A DNA stretch of 10,775 nt from DASPSR01 sp035498715. GTDB lineage: Bacteria > Nitrospirota > UBA9217. The notes under the pieces are model-generated. The model ran no database searches. It worked only from the letters and a program-made list of their open reading frames with translations, and was not told the origin of the DNA. The DNA is taken from contig DATJZV010000003.1 of assembly GCA_035498715.1 (NCBI GenBank), positions 1 to 10,775 of the forward strand. The letters are read 5' to 3'. Made by a program: the position numbers and the translations under genes. Shown one piece after another: positions 1 through 6,347 of the stretch (its first letter is position 1; every line of letters starts with the position of its first letter).

Positions 1-194
1 ACGATGAGTATGATTTTGAACATTCTGAAAAATTTCCGCTGAATTTCTGACAGCTCAATCTTCTCCAGATAATCGAACAGCGCGCCCGCTTTCGACTTGA
101 AGCTTTCCCATTCGCATTGTTTAGCATGATGGAGAAGAGCGTTTCTGTATCGCTCGATCTCTTCGTTTATCCTATGGGCAAATTCAAGGTCCAT
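1..194 (-). CDS. Small helical protein of unknown function (5' part, runs off left edge)
   Basis: The minus strand is open from an ATG at 194 to the window edge, giving 64 codons that begin MDLEFAHRINEEIERY. The sequence is rich in charged residues and in Leu/Ile/Phe, with no Pro or long Gly runs, so it is predicted to be mostly helical; I see no signal peptide, cysteine motif or catalytic signature (one Cys at residue 27). The start is well supported: AGGAAGA lies at 207-201, six bases before the ATG, and an extended -10 promoter lies just upstream. I do not recognise the family. It is transcribed divergently from the DUF2249 gene. The C-terminus is outside the window, so length and fold cannot be judged. 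Confidence 0.72.
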   Translation of the reverse strand, partial: MDLEFAHRINEEIERYRNALLHHAKQCEWESFKSKAGALFDYLEKIELSEIQRKFFRMFKIILI

Positions 195-225
195 GTCTGC
201 TCTTCCTGTCATATCTTTTAATAAA

Positions 226-234
226 ATTATATCA
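226..234 (-). promoter_or_regulatory. Extended -10 promoter for the gene starting at 194
   Basis: On the minus strand the bases 234 to 226 read TGATATAAT, a perfect extended -10 element (TGnTATAAT). No good -35 is seen 16-18 bases upstream, as is usual for extended -10 promoters. Transcription would begin near 219, leaving a leader of about 24 bases that carries the AGGAAGA ribosome binding site. Confidence 0.6.
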
Positions 235-340
235 CTCAACTCCACTTCTCATCTGCTTATCATAGGCAAGCCGTATTTTTTTATGTCCTTCAGTCCCCTC
301 ACCGTGAATACAAGAATGATTTCTGTTCGGAGAATCCAGG

Positions 341-358
341 TTATGATGCAGGTCATAA
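341..358. promoter_or_regulatory. CRP/FNR-type palindromic operator
   Basis: TTATGA-N6-TCATAA is a perfect 6+6 palindrome centred between 349 and 350. The inner TGA...TCA core at this spacing is shared by CRP (TGTGA-N6-TCACA) and FNR (TTGAT-N4-ATCAA) sites. Its centre falls at -41.5 relative to the transcription start predicted from the -10 at 379-384, the canonical position for class II activation by this family. Which member binds cannot be read from the sequence; the outer half-site TTA differs from both E. coli consensus sites. Confidence 0.62.
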
Positions 359-378
359 CAATTCATAGCCGTCTGTAA

Positions 379-384
379 TAAAAT
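379..384 (+). promoter_or_regulatory. -10 element of the DUF2249 gene
   Basis: TAAAAT matches the sigma70 -10 consensus at 5 of 6 positions. The predicted start is about 391, giving a leader of about 50 bases. No -35 hexamer is visible; the palindrome at 341-358 overlaps that position, which is typical of activator-dependent class II promoters. Confidence 0.5.
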
Positions 385-441
385 ATTAACCATGGCCTCA
401 CAATTATCCATGCGAACCATAACCCTAGCAGGAGGTGCACA

Positions 442-663
442 ATGAAAGAGCTGGATGTCACAACAATCATACCCAGGGAGCGACACCCGCTGATATTCAA
501 GACCTTTGACGATTTGAGAAGCGGCGACGACTTTGTTCTGCTTAACGACCACGATCCGAAACCACTCTACTATTCTTTCTTGCATGAACGGCAAGGACTT
601 TTCGGATGGGAGTATATCGAACAGGGGCCGGCTGTCTGGAAAGTAAAGATTTCAAAAAAATGA
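442..663 (+). CDS. DUF2249 domain protein
   Basis: This 73-residue protein is a full-length stand-alone DUF2249 (PF10006) domain. Recognisable family features are the N-terminal LDVTTIIPRERHPLIF segment, the central LLNDHDPKPLYYSF segment and the C-terminal aromatic-rich GWEY...VWKVKISK strand. The domain has a small alpha/beta fold resembling TusA/SirA-like proteins and often occurs near or fused to hemerythrin-like or denitrification and nitrosative-stress proteins; its biochemical role is not established. The protein has no cysteine, so it is not a TusA-type sulfur carrier. The start has a very strong ribosome binding site (AGGAGGT at 430-436, five bases before ATG). It is probably monocistronic: a hairpin overlaps its stop codon. 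A CRP/FNR-type site upstream suggests control by oxygen, NO or a related signal, which is inference. Confidence 0.85.
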   Translation: MKELDVTTIIPRERHPLIFKTFDDLRSGDDFVLLNDHDPKPLYYSFLHERQGLFGWEYIEQGPAVWKVKISKK

Positions 664-680
664 ACCGTCAGGACGGTTCA
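654..680 (-). terminator. Hairpin with T-run on the minus strand
   Basis: Bases 661-680 form a perfect inverted repeat (TGAACCGTC, two-base AG centre, GACGGTTCA; about eight pairs once a four-base loop is allowed). Seven A residues at 654-660 become a T-run directly after the hairpin on the minus strand, the arrangement of an intrinsic terminator for leftward transcripts. The TGA stop of the DUF2249 gene is inside the left arm. On the plus strand there is no T-run, so rightward termination would be weaker. Confidence 0.6.
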
Positions 681-794
681 CCCTGAATCGTCACCGGTTG
701 TCGAAAAAGCCATTTCCTAACATCGGGTAAAGCTCAGCGATCCCGTATTGACAAAGAACGTTCGAGGATGTTCCATCGTCGTATCTCCCCTGTA

Positions 795-838
795 ATGACA
801 TGCACGATGTCATGAGATCGCTTGCGTTGCAATGTCAT
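795..838. repeat. Three ATGTCAT half-sites upstream of the ferredoxin promoter
   Basis: ATGACAT (795-801) and ATGTCAT (807-813) form a perfect seven-base inverted repeat with a five-base spacer. A third ATGTCAT lies at 832-838, 25 bases after the second. The cluster ends about 32 bases before the -35 of the ferredoxin gene. It could be an operator with an extra half-site; no regulator is identified. Confidence 0.4.
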
Positions 839-870
839 ATCATCTTCTTTTTTTTGCCATCGTCTTCCTG

Positions 871-899
871 TTGCACGCAGGACTGTTTCGGGTTATAAT
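871..899 (+). promoter_or_regulatory. Sigma70-type promoter of the ferredoxin gene
   Basis: TTGCAC (871-876) and a perfect TATAAT (894-899) are separated by the optimal 17 bases. The -35 keeps the TTG core but matches only 3 of 6 positions. Transcription would start near 906. The promoter lies downstream of the in-frame ATG at 822, which argues for the TTG start at 930. Confidence 0.62.
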
Positions 900-929
900 G
901 CCCCCCTGAACAGGAGAAAGGGTAAACTT

Positions 930-1109
930 TTGCTACCGACGATCGATTACAGCTTGTGCGTGGGCTGCGGGGCCTGTGCCGAACTCTACCCTCAGTTTTT
1001 CGAGATCCGTGATGACAAGGCATGGTTTATAAACCATGAGCAGTTCATCATGGATAAGCACAAAGGCGTTGTTGGATGCTGTCCGTTCCGCGCTATTTCC
1101 ATCGAATAA
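930..1109 (+). CDS. Single-cluster [4Fe-4S] ferredoxin
   Basis: The gene encodes a 59-residue cytoplasmic ferredoxin. With TTG as codon 1, C10, C13 and C16 form the CxxCxxC motif (LCVGCGAC), and the CCPFRAIS segment near the C-terminus supplies the remote fourth ligand, most likely the Cys directly before Pro. The position that would be Cys in a two-cluster ferredoxin is Tyr (AELYP), and the central stretch lacks the second CxxCxxC, so one [4Fe-4S] cluster is expected. The family carries low-potential electrons between anaerobic oxidoreductases; the partner is not encoded nearby. An in-frame ATG exists at 822 but lies upstream of the promoter and would add 36 residues unlike any ferredoxin; TTG at 930 has a purine-rich site (GGAGAAAGGG, 913-922) seven bases away. 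It appears to be a single-gene transcript. Confidence 0.83.
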   Translation: MLPTIDYSLCVGCGACAELYPQFFEIRDDKAWFINHEQFIMDKHKGVVGCCPFRAISIE

Positions 1110-1592
1110 GTAAACGGCAATCCCGGCAAGATAGGATATCTCCAGTCTCTGAATTACAGGTGTTAAAACGGCTTCTGCCCGGCGACGTGCTGTCATTGCT
1201 CGGGTACGTTTTGGCTATGGGGATCGCCCGGTATTTCCTGCCGTATCGCTCGTTCTCATTGCTCGATCTGGGCGTCGACGCAACGGGTTTCTCACTTCCG
1301 AAATTTCAATGCCTTTTGCTCACGCGCATGCCCCCTATCAATGTGCGATGGGAGTGAGGTCTGCACGCGTATTTGAAGATACATCTGATGTGAATCCGTT
1401 TGCGCTATGACCTGCCTTTATCCGCTTGTTTTTTCCCTGAATCGGTTATATCATCAGGAAACAGCAATCCGGCGTCTGCTCCGTTAGTGAAAACGCCGAA
1501 TCCAGTCAGCGATGCACATCATGCCGCGGAGATTGTTCCCTAGCAGTGCTTACTGTTCATAATGCCTTTGCCCGAATGGAGGATCACCAGCC
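1110..1592. other. 483-base stretch without a convincing gene
   Basis: The plus strand stays open from 1076 to 1357 and could encode a leucine-rich, partly hydrophobic peptide (LLPGDVLSLLGYVLAMGIARYF is split here only as description of residues around 33-54), but its ATG overlaps the ferredoxin and no ribosome binding site precedes any in-frame start. It may be a decayed membrane-protein fragment. A six-base stem CGGCGT/ACGCCG (1470-1475, 1493-1498) and the palindrome GCGTCGACGC (1272-1281) are present. The last 60 bases presumably hold the promoter of the propeller gene; CATAAT at 1558-1563 is the best -10 candidate, with no good -35. Confidence 0.4.
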
Positions 1593-2663
1593 ATGAAGAA
1601 AATCTCCTTAATTATATTCTGCATGCTCCTGTTCGCCGGCTGTGCCGGCAAAAAACCTGCAGCCGGGGCTACAGAGGGCGTTTTCACAGACCGTCACATG
1701 AAGAACGTGACCCAGCTCACCTTCGACGGCGATAATGGCGAAGCATACTTTTCCTGGGACGGCAAGAAGCTTATCTTCCAGTCGAGCCACGGCGGATACG
1801 GCTGCGACAAGATATGGACCATGAACATCGATGGATCGGACAAACGCATGGTCAGCCCGGATCACGGTGCCCATACATGCTCTTTTTTCTTCCCCGGCGA
1901 TAAGAATATCATCTTCGCATCCACGAGCCACATCCCCGGAGACTGTCCGTCGCGGCCCGAGACACCGAAGGGCGCGCGCTACGTCTGGCCGCTCTATCCC
2001 TACGATATATTCACAGCGAACGCGGACGGATCGGGGCTGAAACGGATCACCGATAACCCGAAATACGACGCTGAGCCTGTTGTCTCTGCGGACGGCAAAC
2101 AGATCGTGTTCGGCTCCCAGCGTGAAGGGAATTTTGACGTCTACATCATGAATGCCGACGGCACGAACGTGCGGCGGCTCACGGACCGAACGGGATACAA
2201 CGGCGGCCCCTGGTTCTCTCCGGACGGAAAGAAGATCGCCTGGCGCGCCTGGTATCCAGAGACGGAAGCCGAAAAAGCCCTGTGGCGGGACTGCATGGAT
2301 AAGAATTATATCGTAGCCGTACCCCTGGACCTCTGGGTCATGGACGCGGACGGTTCAAATAAGAAAATGATATTGCACAATGGGGCAACTAATTTCGCGC
2401 CTTCCTGGCATCCGGATGGGAAACGGATCATCTTTGCGAGCAATATGAACGACTGGCACGACGACATCAAACAGTACGGCCACAATTTCGAACTCTACCT
2501 TATCAACCTGGACGGCACGGGCCTTGAACGGATCACGTATAATAACGTGTTCGACAGTTTCCCCATGTTCTCTCCTGACGGGAAGAAGCTGGTCTGGGCC
2601 TCGAACCGCAACCCGAAGAAACCTCATGAGACGGATATCTTTATCGCGGATTGGGTGGAGTAA
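1593..2663 (+). CDS. Lipoprotein with TolB-like six-bladed beta-propeller (PD40 repeats)
   Basis: The 356-residue product begins with a short signal peptide (MKKISLIIFCMLLFAGC) whose lipobox ends at C17, so the mature protein should be lipid-anchored in the envelope. Six PD40-type motifs follow at about residues 54, 100, 165, 209, 273 and 327, with the signature S/HPDGKxIxF (for example SPDGKKIAW, HPDGKRIIF, SPDGKKLVW). Each sits in a blade that also has the xxNxDGSxxxxxT turn typical of TolB. The second motif is degenerate (PGDKNIIF). TolB itself has an additional N-terminal domain that is missing here, so this is a relative and not the Tol-Pal component. Such propellers bind proteins or peptides and also gate substrates in tricorn and S9 peptidases. 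C71, C96, C118 and C234 could form disulfides. GGAGGA at 1578-1583 supports the start. A peptidase gene follows on the same strand. Confidence 0.86.
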   Translation: MKKISLIIFCMLLFAGCAGKKPAAGATEGVFTDRHMKNVTQLTFDGDNGEAYFSWDGKKLIFQSSHGGYGCDKIWTMNIDGSDKRMVSPDHGAHTCSFFFPGDKNIIFASTSHIPGDCPSRPETPKGARYVWPLYPYDIFTANADGSGLKRITDNPKYDAEPVVSADGKQIVFGSQREGNFDVYIMNADGTNVRRLTDRTGYNGGPWFSPDGKKIAWRAWYPETEAEKALWRDCMDKNYIVAVPLDLWVMDADGSNKKMILHNGATNFAPSWHPDGKRIIFASNMNDWHDDIKQYGHNFELYLINLDGTGLERITYNNVFDSFPMFSPDGKKLVWASNRNPKKPHETDIFIADWVE

Positions 2664-2696
2664 TGTCGGCTGTTTACCCGCTAGCAGCAATATCTT

Positions 2697-2779
2697 CCGC
2701 AAAGTCGCGAAGGACGCGAAGGGAATCTTTACTTCCTTAAAGGTCTTTAATCATCTTCGCGATCTCGGCCCCCTGGCGG
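2697..2779. repeat. Imperfect intergenic inverted repeat
   Basis: Two 25-base arms, 2697-2721 and 2755-2779, are inverted copies with 17 of 25 positions matching, separated by 33 bases. The left arm carries the GCGAAGGACGCGAAG pattern and the right arm its counterpart CTTCGCGATCTCGG. From memory, short intergenic sequences of this GCGAAG/CTTCGCG type are scattered through many environmental bacterial genomes; that link is recall, not a search. The arms could fold as a long imperfect hairpin and may end transcripts of the propeller gene. Confidence 0.5.
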
Positions 2780-2887
2780 TTAAACGATTTGGTTCCGATT
2801 CATCGGGGCAAGCTCCAGATGGTACTGTCAACACGATTTTTGAACGATACAGATTATACCCTTCTTCGACTCCTGCCCCGAACGTCA

Positions 2888-2916
2888 TTGATAGTGCGAT
2901 AATTCCACGGTATAAT
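2888..2916 (+). promoter_or_regulatory. Near-consensus sigma70 promoter of the peptidase gene
   Basis: TTGATA (2888-2893, 5 of 6) and TATAAT (2911-2916, 6 of 6) are separated by exactly 17 bases. Transcription would start near 2923, giving a leader of about 47 bases. The peptidase gene therefore probably has its own strong promoter, independent of the propeller gene. Confidence 0.75.
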
Positions 2917-2969
2917 TACATTAGCATTTTAAGTTGAGGATAAATTTTGATCTGGAACAGGAAGAGTAG

Positions 2970-5900
2970 ATGAGAATGATAATACACGGGAACTGGAATG
3001 ACTGTTTAAGGCTGCTCCTTCCGGTCGTTTTGTGCATTACTTTCGGCCTGACATTCCCGGCCACAGTCCCGGCAGCGGAGTTCATTCACCACGCCCTCAC
3101 CGTCTCGCTTCGGCCTTCAGAACATCGCCTGACCGCAACGGACACCATTACCGTTCCGGCTGACCAGCGGGACATACGGTTCATGCTTCACGCGGGACTG
3201 AACCCCGTTGCGCTTGATCCGCACGTGCGGATCGCAAAAGAAGAAGACCAGCGGGGACCGGTGCCGCTGGAATCATTTGTTGTGACGCTCCCGGCAGGCG
3301 TGAAGACCTTCTCGATCCGCTACGCGGGAACGATTTATCACCCCGTTGAACCCACAGGCAAAGAGCAGGCGCGAGGGTTCGACCAGACAGCCGGCAGCAT
3401 CTCCGAAGACGGCGTGTATCTTGCGGGCAGCTCTGTCTGGTATCCTCAGTTCGGACCAAAGCTCGTTACCTTCACGCTCGACATCGAGCTTCCGGCGGGG
3501 TGGAGCGCAGTGAGTGAAGGCAGCGGCTTGGTCCCCGAAAAGAAAAAAGAGCCCCCCACGGTACGGTGGGATTCTCCAGAGCCCGTGGACGAGATCCACC
3601 TTATCGCTTCCCGTTTTACTGAATACGCGAAGACATCGGGCAAGCTCACGGCCATGGTGTTTCTGCGCACCCCCGACGAAGCGCTAGCGAACAAATACCT
3701 CGACGCCACGGTCCGTTATATCGCCATGTATGACAGGCTCATCGGCCCCTATCCGTACACGAAGTTCGCACTTGTCGAGAACTTCTGGGAGACGGGCCTC
3801 GGCATGCCGTCGTTCACGCTCCTTGGCCCCACGGTCCTACGGCTTCCTTTCATCATCAATACTTCCTACCCCCACGAGATCCTTCACAACTGGTGGGGCA
3901 ACAGCGTGTATCCTGTTTACGAGAAAGGCAATTGGTCCGAGGGGCTCACAGCCTACCTCGCCGACCATTTGATGAAGGAGCAGCAGGGCGCGGGAGCGGA
4001 CTATCGTTTGACCACGCTCCAGAAATACGCCGATTACGTTCTGGGCGGCAGGGACTTCCCGCTCACCCGTTTCACCTCGCGCCATAGCCCGGCAACGGAA
4101 GCAGTAGGGTACGGCAAAGCCCTCATGTTTTTCCATATGCTCCGGCTCGAGCTGGGGGACAAAAGCTTTGTCGCTGCAATTCGTGATTTCTACAAGCAGA
4201 ATAAATTCCACTTCGCTACCTTCACTGATCTTGAAAGGAGTTTTGAGGCGGTCTCGGGAAAGAATCTCAAGCCGGAATTCGAGCAGTGGATAACGAAAAC
4301 CGGAGCACCGAAGCTAAAGCTGGGTGACGCAACGGCGGTAAAACGCGGCGACGGCTATATGGTCACTGCTCGTCTCGAGCAGGTCCAGCCGGGAGACATA
4401 TATCTTCTCCATATCCCTGTAGCGGTGACCATGGAAGGAAAGGAACGCGCTTACCAGACCGTCGCTGAAATGAAGGGCAGGAAGCTCGATCTTTCTCTCA
4501 CCGTCCCGTACCGGCCGGTGCGGCTCGACATCGATCCTGAGTTCGATGTCTTCCGCAGGCTCGATCGGGAGGAGATACCACCCGCGATCTCGCTGGCCCT
4601 TGGCGCGAAAAAGATGCTGGTACTCCTTCCGGCATCGGCTGAAAAAGAGTTGCTGAGGGCGTACGAAGCATTTGCGAAGACGCTTGCTGATTCGGGTCCT
4701 GATGAAGTGAATGTAAAGCTCGATAGTGAGGTTAAGAATCTTCCCACTGACCAGACCGTGACGATCCTGGGCTGGGAGAACCGTTTTTTCGAAAAGACAT
4801 TCTCCGCCTGGAAGGGATACGACATAGCATTCACGAAGCAGAACGTCACGATCGGGAAGACGGAGATCCTGAAGGGAAATCACGCCTTCGTGCTTACGGC
4901 CCGGGATCCGGAGAATAAGGACAGGGCCCTGATGTTCATCGCCGCAGACAGGGCAGATCCCCTCCCCGGCCTGGGGAGAAAGCTCCCCCATTACCACAAG
5001 TACAGCTACCTTGCGTTCGAAGGCGAAGAGCCGGCGAACGTTGTCAAAGGGAGATGGCCTGTCATTGATTCTCCCATGACGGCCTTCCTGCCAGGGGAAA
5101 AAGGGGCTCTCGCCCACGTCGAGATAGGCAAGCTCGCCCCCCGCGAAGCTCTGGCTTCCGTCCCTTCGGAATACTCGGAAGGGCGGATGATGGAGACTGT
5201 GAAGTATTTGTCCGGCGACGAACTTAAGGGGAGGGAAATCGGCACGCCTGGGATCGATAAGGCAGCCGATTTCATTGCCCAGAAGTTCAAACAGGGGGGG
5301 CTCATGCCCGGCGGCGATCAGGGAAGTTATTATCAAAGGTGGGATATGCCGCACAGCAAAACAGGCATGAAGAACGTGATCGCCGTGATCCCTGGAAAGA
5401 AACCCGAGTTTGCCCGCGAGAGCGTGGTCATTGGAGCGCATTATGATCATTTGGGACTCGGCACGTCCATGGGAAGATCGGAAGATAAAGGCAAGATCCA
5501 TCCCGGCGCCGACGACAACGCGAGCGGCGTGGCAGTGCTCCTGGAGATGGCCAGGGTGCTCAAAGAAAGCTTGAATCCGGACCGGAGCGTTGTCTTCGTT
5601 GCCTTCACCGGGGAGGAAGAAGGAAAGCTCGGCTCGAAGTATTACGTGGAGCACGAGAAGCGTTATCCAGTCAGACAATGTATCGGCATGGTCAATCTCG
5701 ACACCATTGGGAGGCTCGGGAAAAAGAAGCTGCTCGTCCTTGGCGCTGGCTCTGCGGCAGAGTGGGTGCATATCTTGAGGGGGGCGGGTTTCGTGACGGG
5801 CATCGACATCGAGACGGTATCCGAAGAGCTTGATTCAAGCGACCAGAACAGCTTTCAGGAAGCAGGCGTTCCCGCTGTGCAGCTTTTCTCCGGGCCGCAT

Positions 5901-6329
5901 CTCGACTATCATCGGCCTACGGACACCGCGGATAAGATCGACCCCGCCGGGCTTGTCAAGGTCGCGTCCGTGACAAAAGAAGTGCTAGAGTATCTTGCGA
6001 GCCGCGTAGAACCCTTGTCATCGACGCTCAAGGCTGGCGCTCCGGCGCAATCATCAAAGTCAGAACGAAAGGTCAGCCTCGGGACTGTCCCTGATTTTGC
6101 ATACCAGGGAAAAGGATTCAGGCTCTCGGGCGTTGCTCCCGGCTCTCCTGCTGAATCCGCGGGTCTGAGGGAAGGAGACGTCATTGTCGCTATAAACGGC
6201 CGTGAGGTCACGGGCCTGAAAGGTTTTTCAGATATCCTGAAATCACTGAATCCCGGCGACAGGATTTCTGTCACCTTTTTACGGGACGGCAGGGAAAGAA
6301 CCGCTGAGACCGCGGTGACGGGAAAGTAG
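2970..6329 (+). CDS. Secreted M1-like / M28 / PDZ fusion metallopeptidase
   Basis: This 1119-residue protein joins two zinc peptidases. Residues 1-36 form a signal peptide (cleavage near VPA-AE at 35/36). Residues about 37-450 are an M1 (gluzincin) domain: HEILH at 302-306, third zinc ligand E324 in NWSEGLTAYL, and Y381 in the YGKALMFFHML segment; the usual GAMEN motif is replaced by GLGMPSF (276-282). Residues about 450-735 form a beta-rich linker I do not recognise. Residues about 738-1012 are an M28 domain with all expected residues: H824 (GAHYDH), D848 or D849 (GADDNASG), E882 and E883 (TGEEEG), D911 (NLDTIGR) and H981 (YHRPTDT). Residues about 1036-1118 are a PDZ domain (SPAESAGLREGDVIVAING). 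Both families cut N-terminal residues from peptides. AGGAAGAG at 2959-2966 fits ATG 2970 or the in-frame ATG 2976. It ends 18 bases before a convergent gene. Confidence 0.88.
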   Translation: MRMIIHGNWNDCLRLLLPVVLCITFGLTFPATVPAAEFIHHALTVSLRPSEHRLTATDTITVPADQRDIRFMLHAGLNPVALDPHVRIAKEEDQRGPVPLESFVVTLPAGVKTFSIRYAGTIYHPVEPTGKEQARGFDQTAGSISEDGVYLAGSSVWYPQFGPKLVTFTLDIELPAGWSAVSEGSGLVPEKKKEPPTVRWDSPEPVDEIHLIASRFTEYAKTSGKLTAMVFLRTPDEALANKYLDATVRYIAMYDRLIGPYPYTKFALVENFWETGLGMPSFTLLGPTVLRLPFIINTSYPHEILHNWWGNSVYPVYEKGNWSEGLTAYLADHLMKEQQGAGADYRLTTLQKYADYVLGGRDFPLTRFTSRHSPATEAVGYGKALMFFHMLRLELGDKSFVAAIRDFYKQNKFHFATFTDLERSFEAVSGKNLKPEFEQWITKTGAPKLKLGDATAVKRGDGYMVTARLEQVQPGDIYLLHIPVAVTMEGKERAYQTVAEMKGRKLDLSLTVPYRPVRLDIDPEFDVFRRLDREEIPPAISLALGAKKMLVLLPASAEKELLRAYEAFAKTLADSGPDEVNVKLDSEVKNLPTDQTVTILGWENRFFEKTFSAWKGYDIAFTKQNVTIGKTEILKGNHAFVLTARDPENKDRALMFIAADRADPLPGLGRKLPHYHKYSYLAFEGEEPANVVKGRWPVIDSPMTAFLPGEKGALAHVEIGKLAPREALASVPSEYSEGRMMETVKYLSGDELKGREIGTPGIDKAADFIAQKFKQGGLMPGGDQGSYYQRWDMPHSKTGMKNVIAVIPGKKPEFARESVVIGAHYDHLGLGTSMGRSEDKGKIHPGADDNASGVAVLLEMARVLKESLNPDRSVVFVAFTGEEEGKLGSKYYVEHEKRYPVRQCIGMVNLDTIGRLGKKKLLVLGAGSAAEWVHILRGAGFVTGIDIETVSEELDSSDQNSFQEAGVPAVQLFSGPHLDYHRPTDTADKIDPAGLVKVASVTKEVLEYLASRVEPLSSTLKAGAPAQSSKSERKVSLGTVPDFAYQGKGFRLSGVAPGSPAESAGLREGDVIVAINGREVTGLKGFSDILKSLNPGDRISVTFLRDGRERTAETAVTGK

Positions 6330-6347
6330 GACATTCATTGTCGCGTC

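Noticed and set aside
822..929. N-terminal extension of the ferredoxin from ATG 822
   Set aside because: It lies upstream of the predicted transcription start at about 906 and does not resemble ferredoxin sequence.
1076..1357. Possible 93-residue plus-strand protein after the ferredoxin
   Set aside because: Its ATG overlaps the ferredoxin gene, no ribosome binding site precedes it, and the first part is an out-of-frame copy of ferredoxin coding sequence.
4314..5771. Long 485-codon open frame on the minus strand
   Set aside because: It lies wholly inside the peptidase gene, is rich in His, Arg and Cys, has no domain or ribosome binding site, and reflects codon bias of the plus-strand gene.
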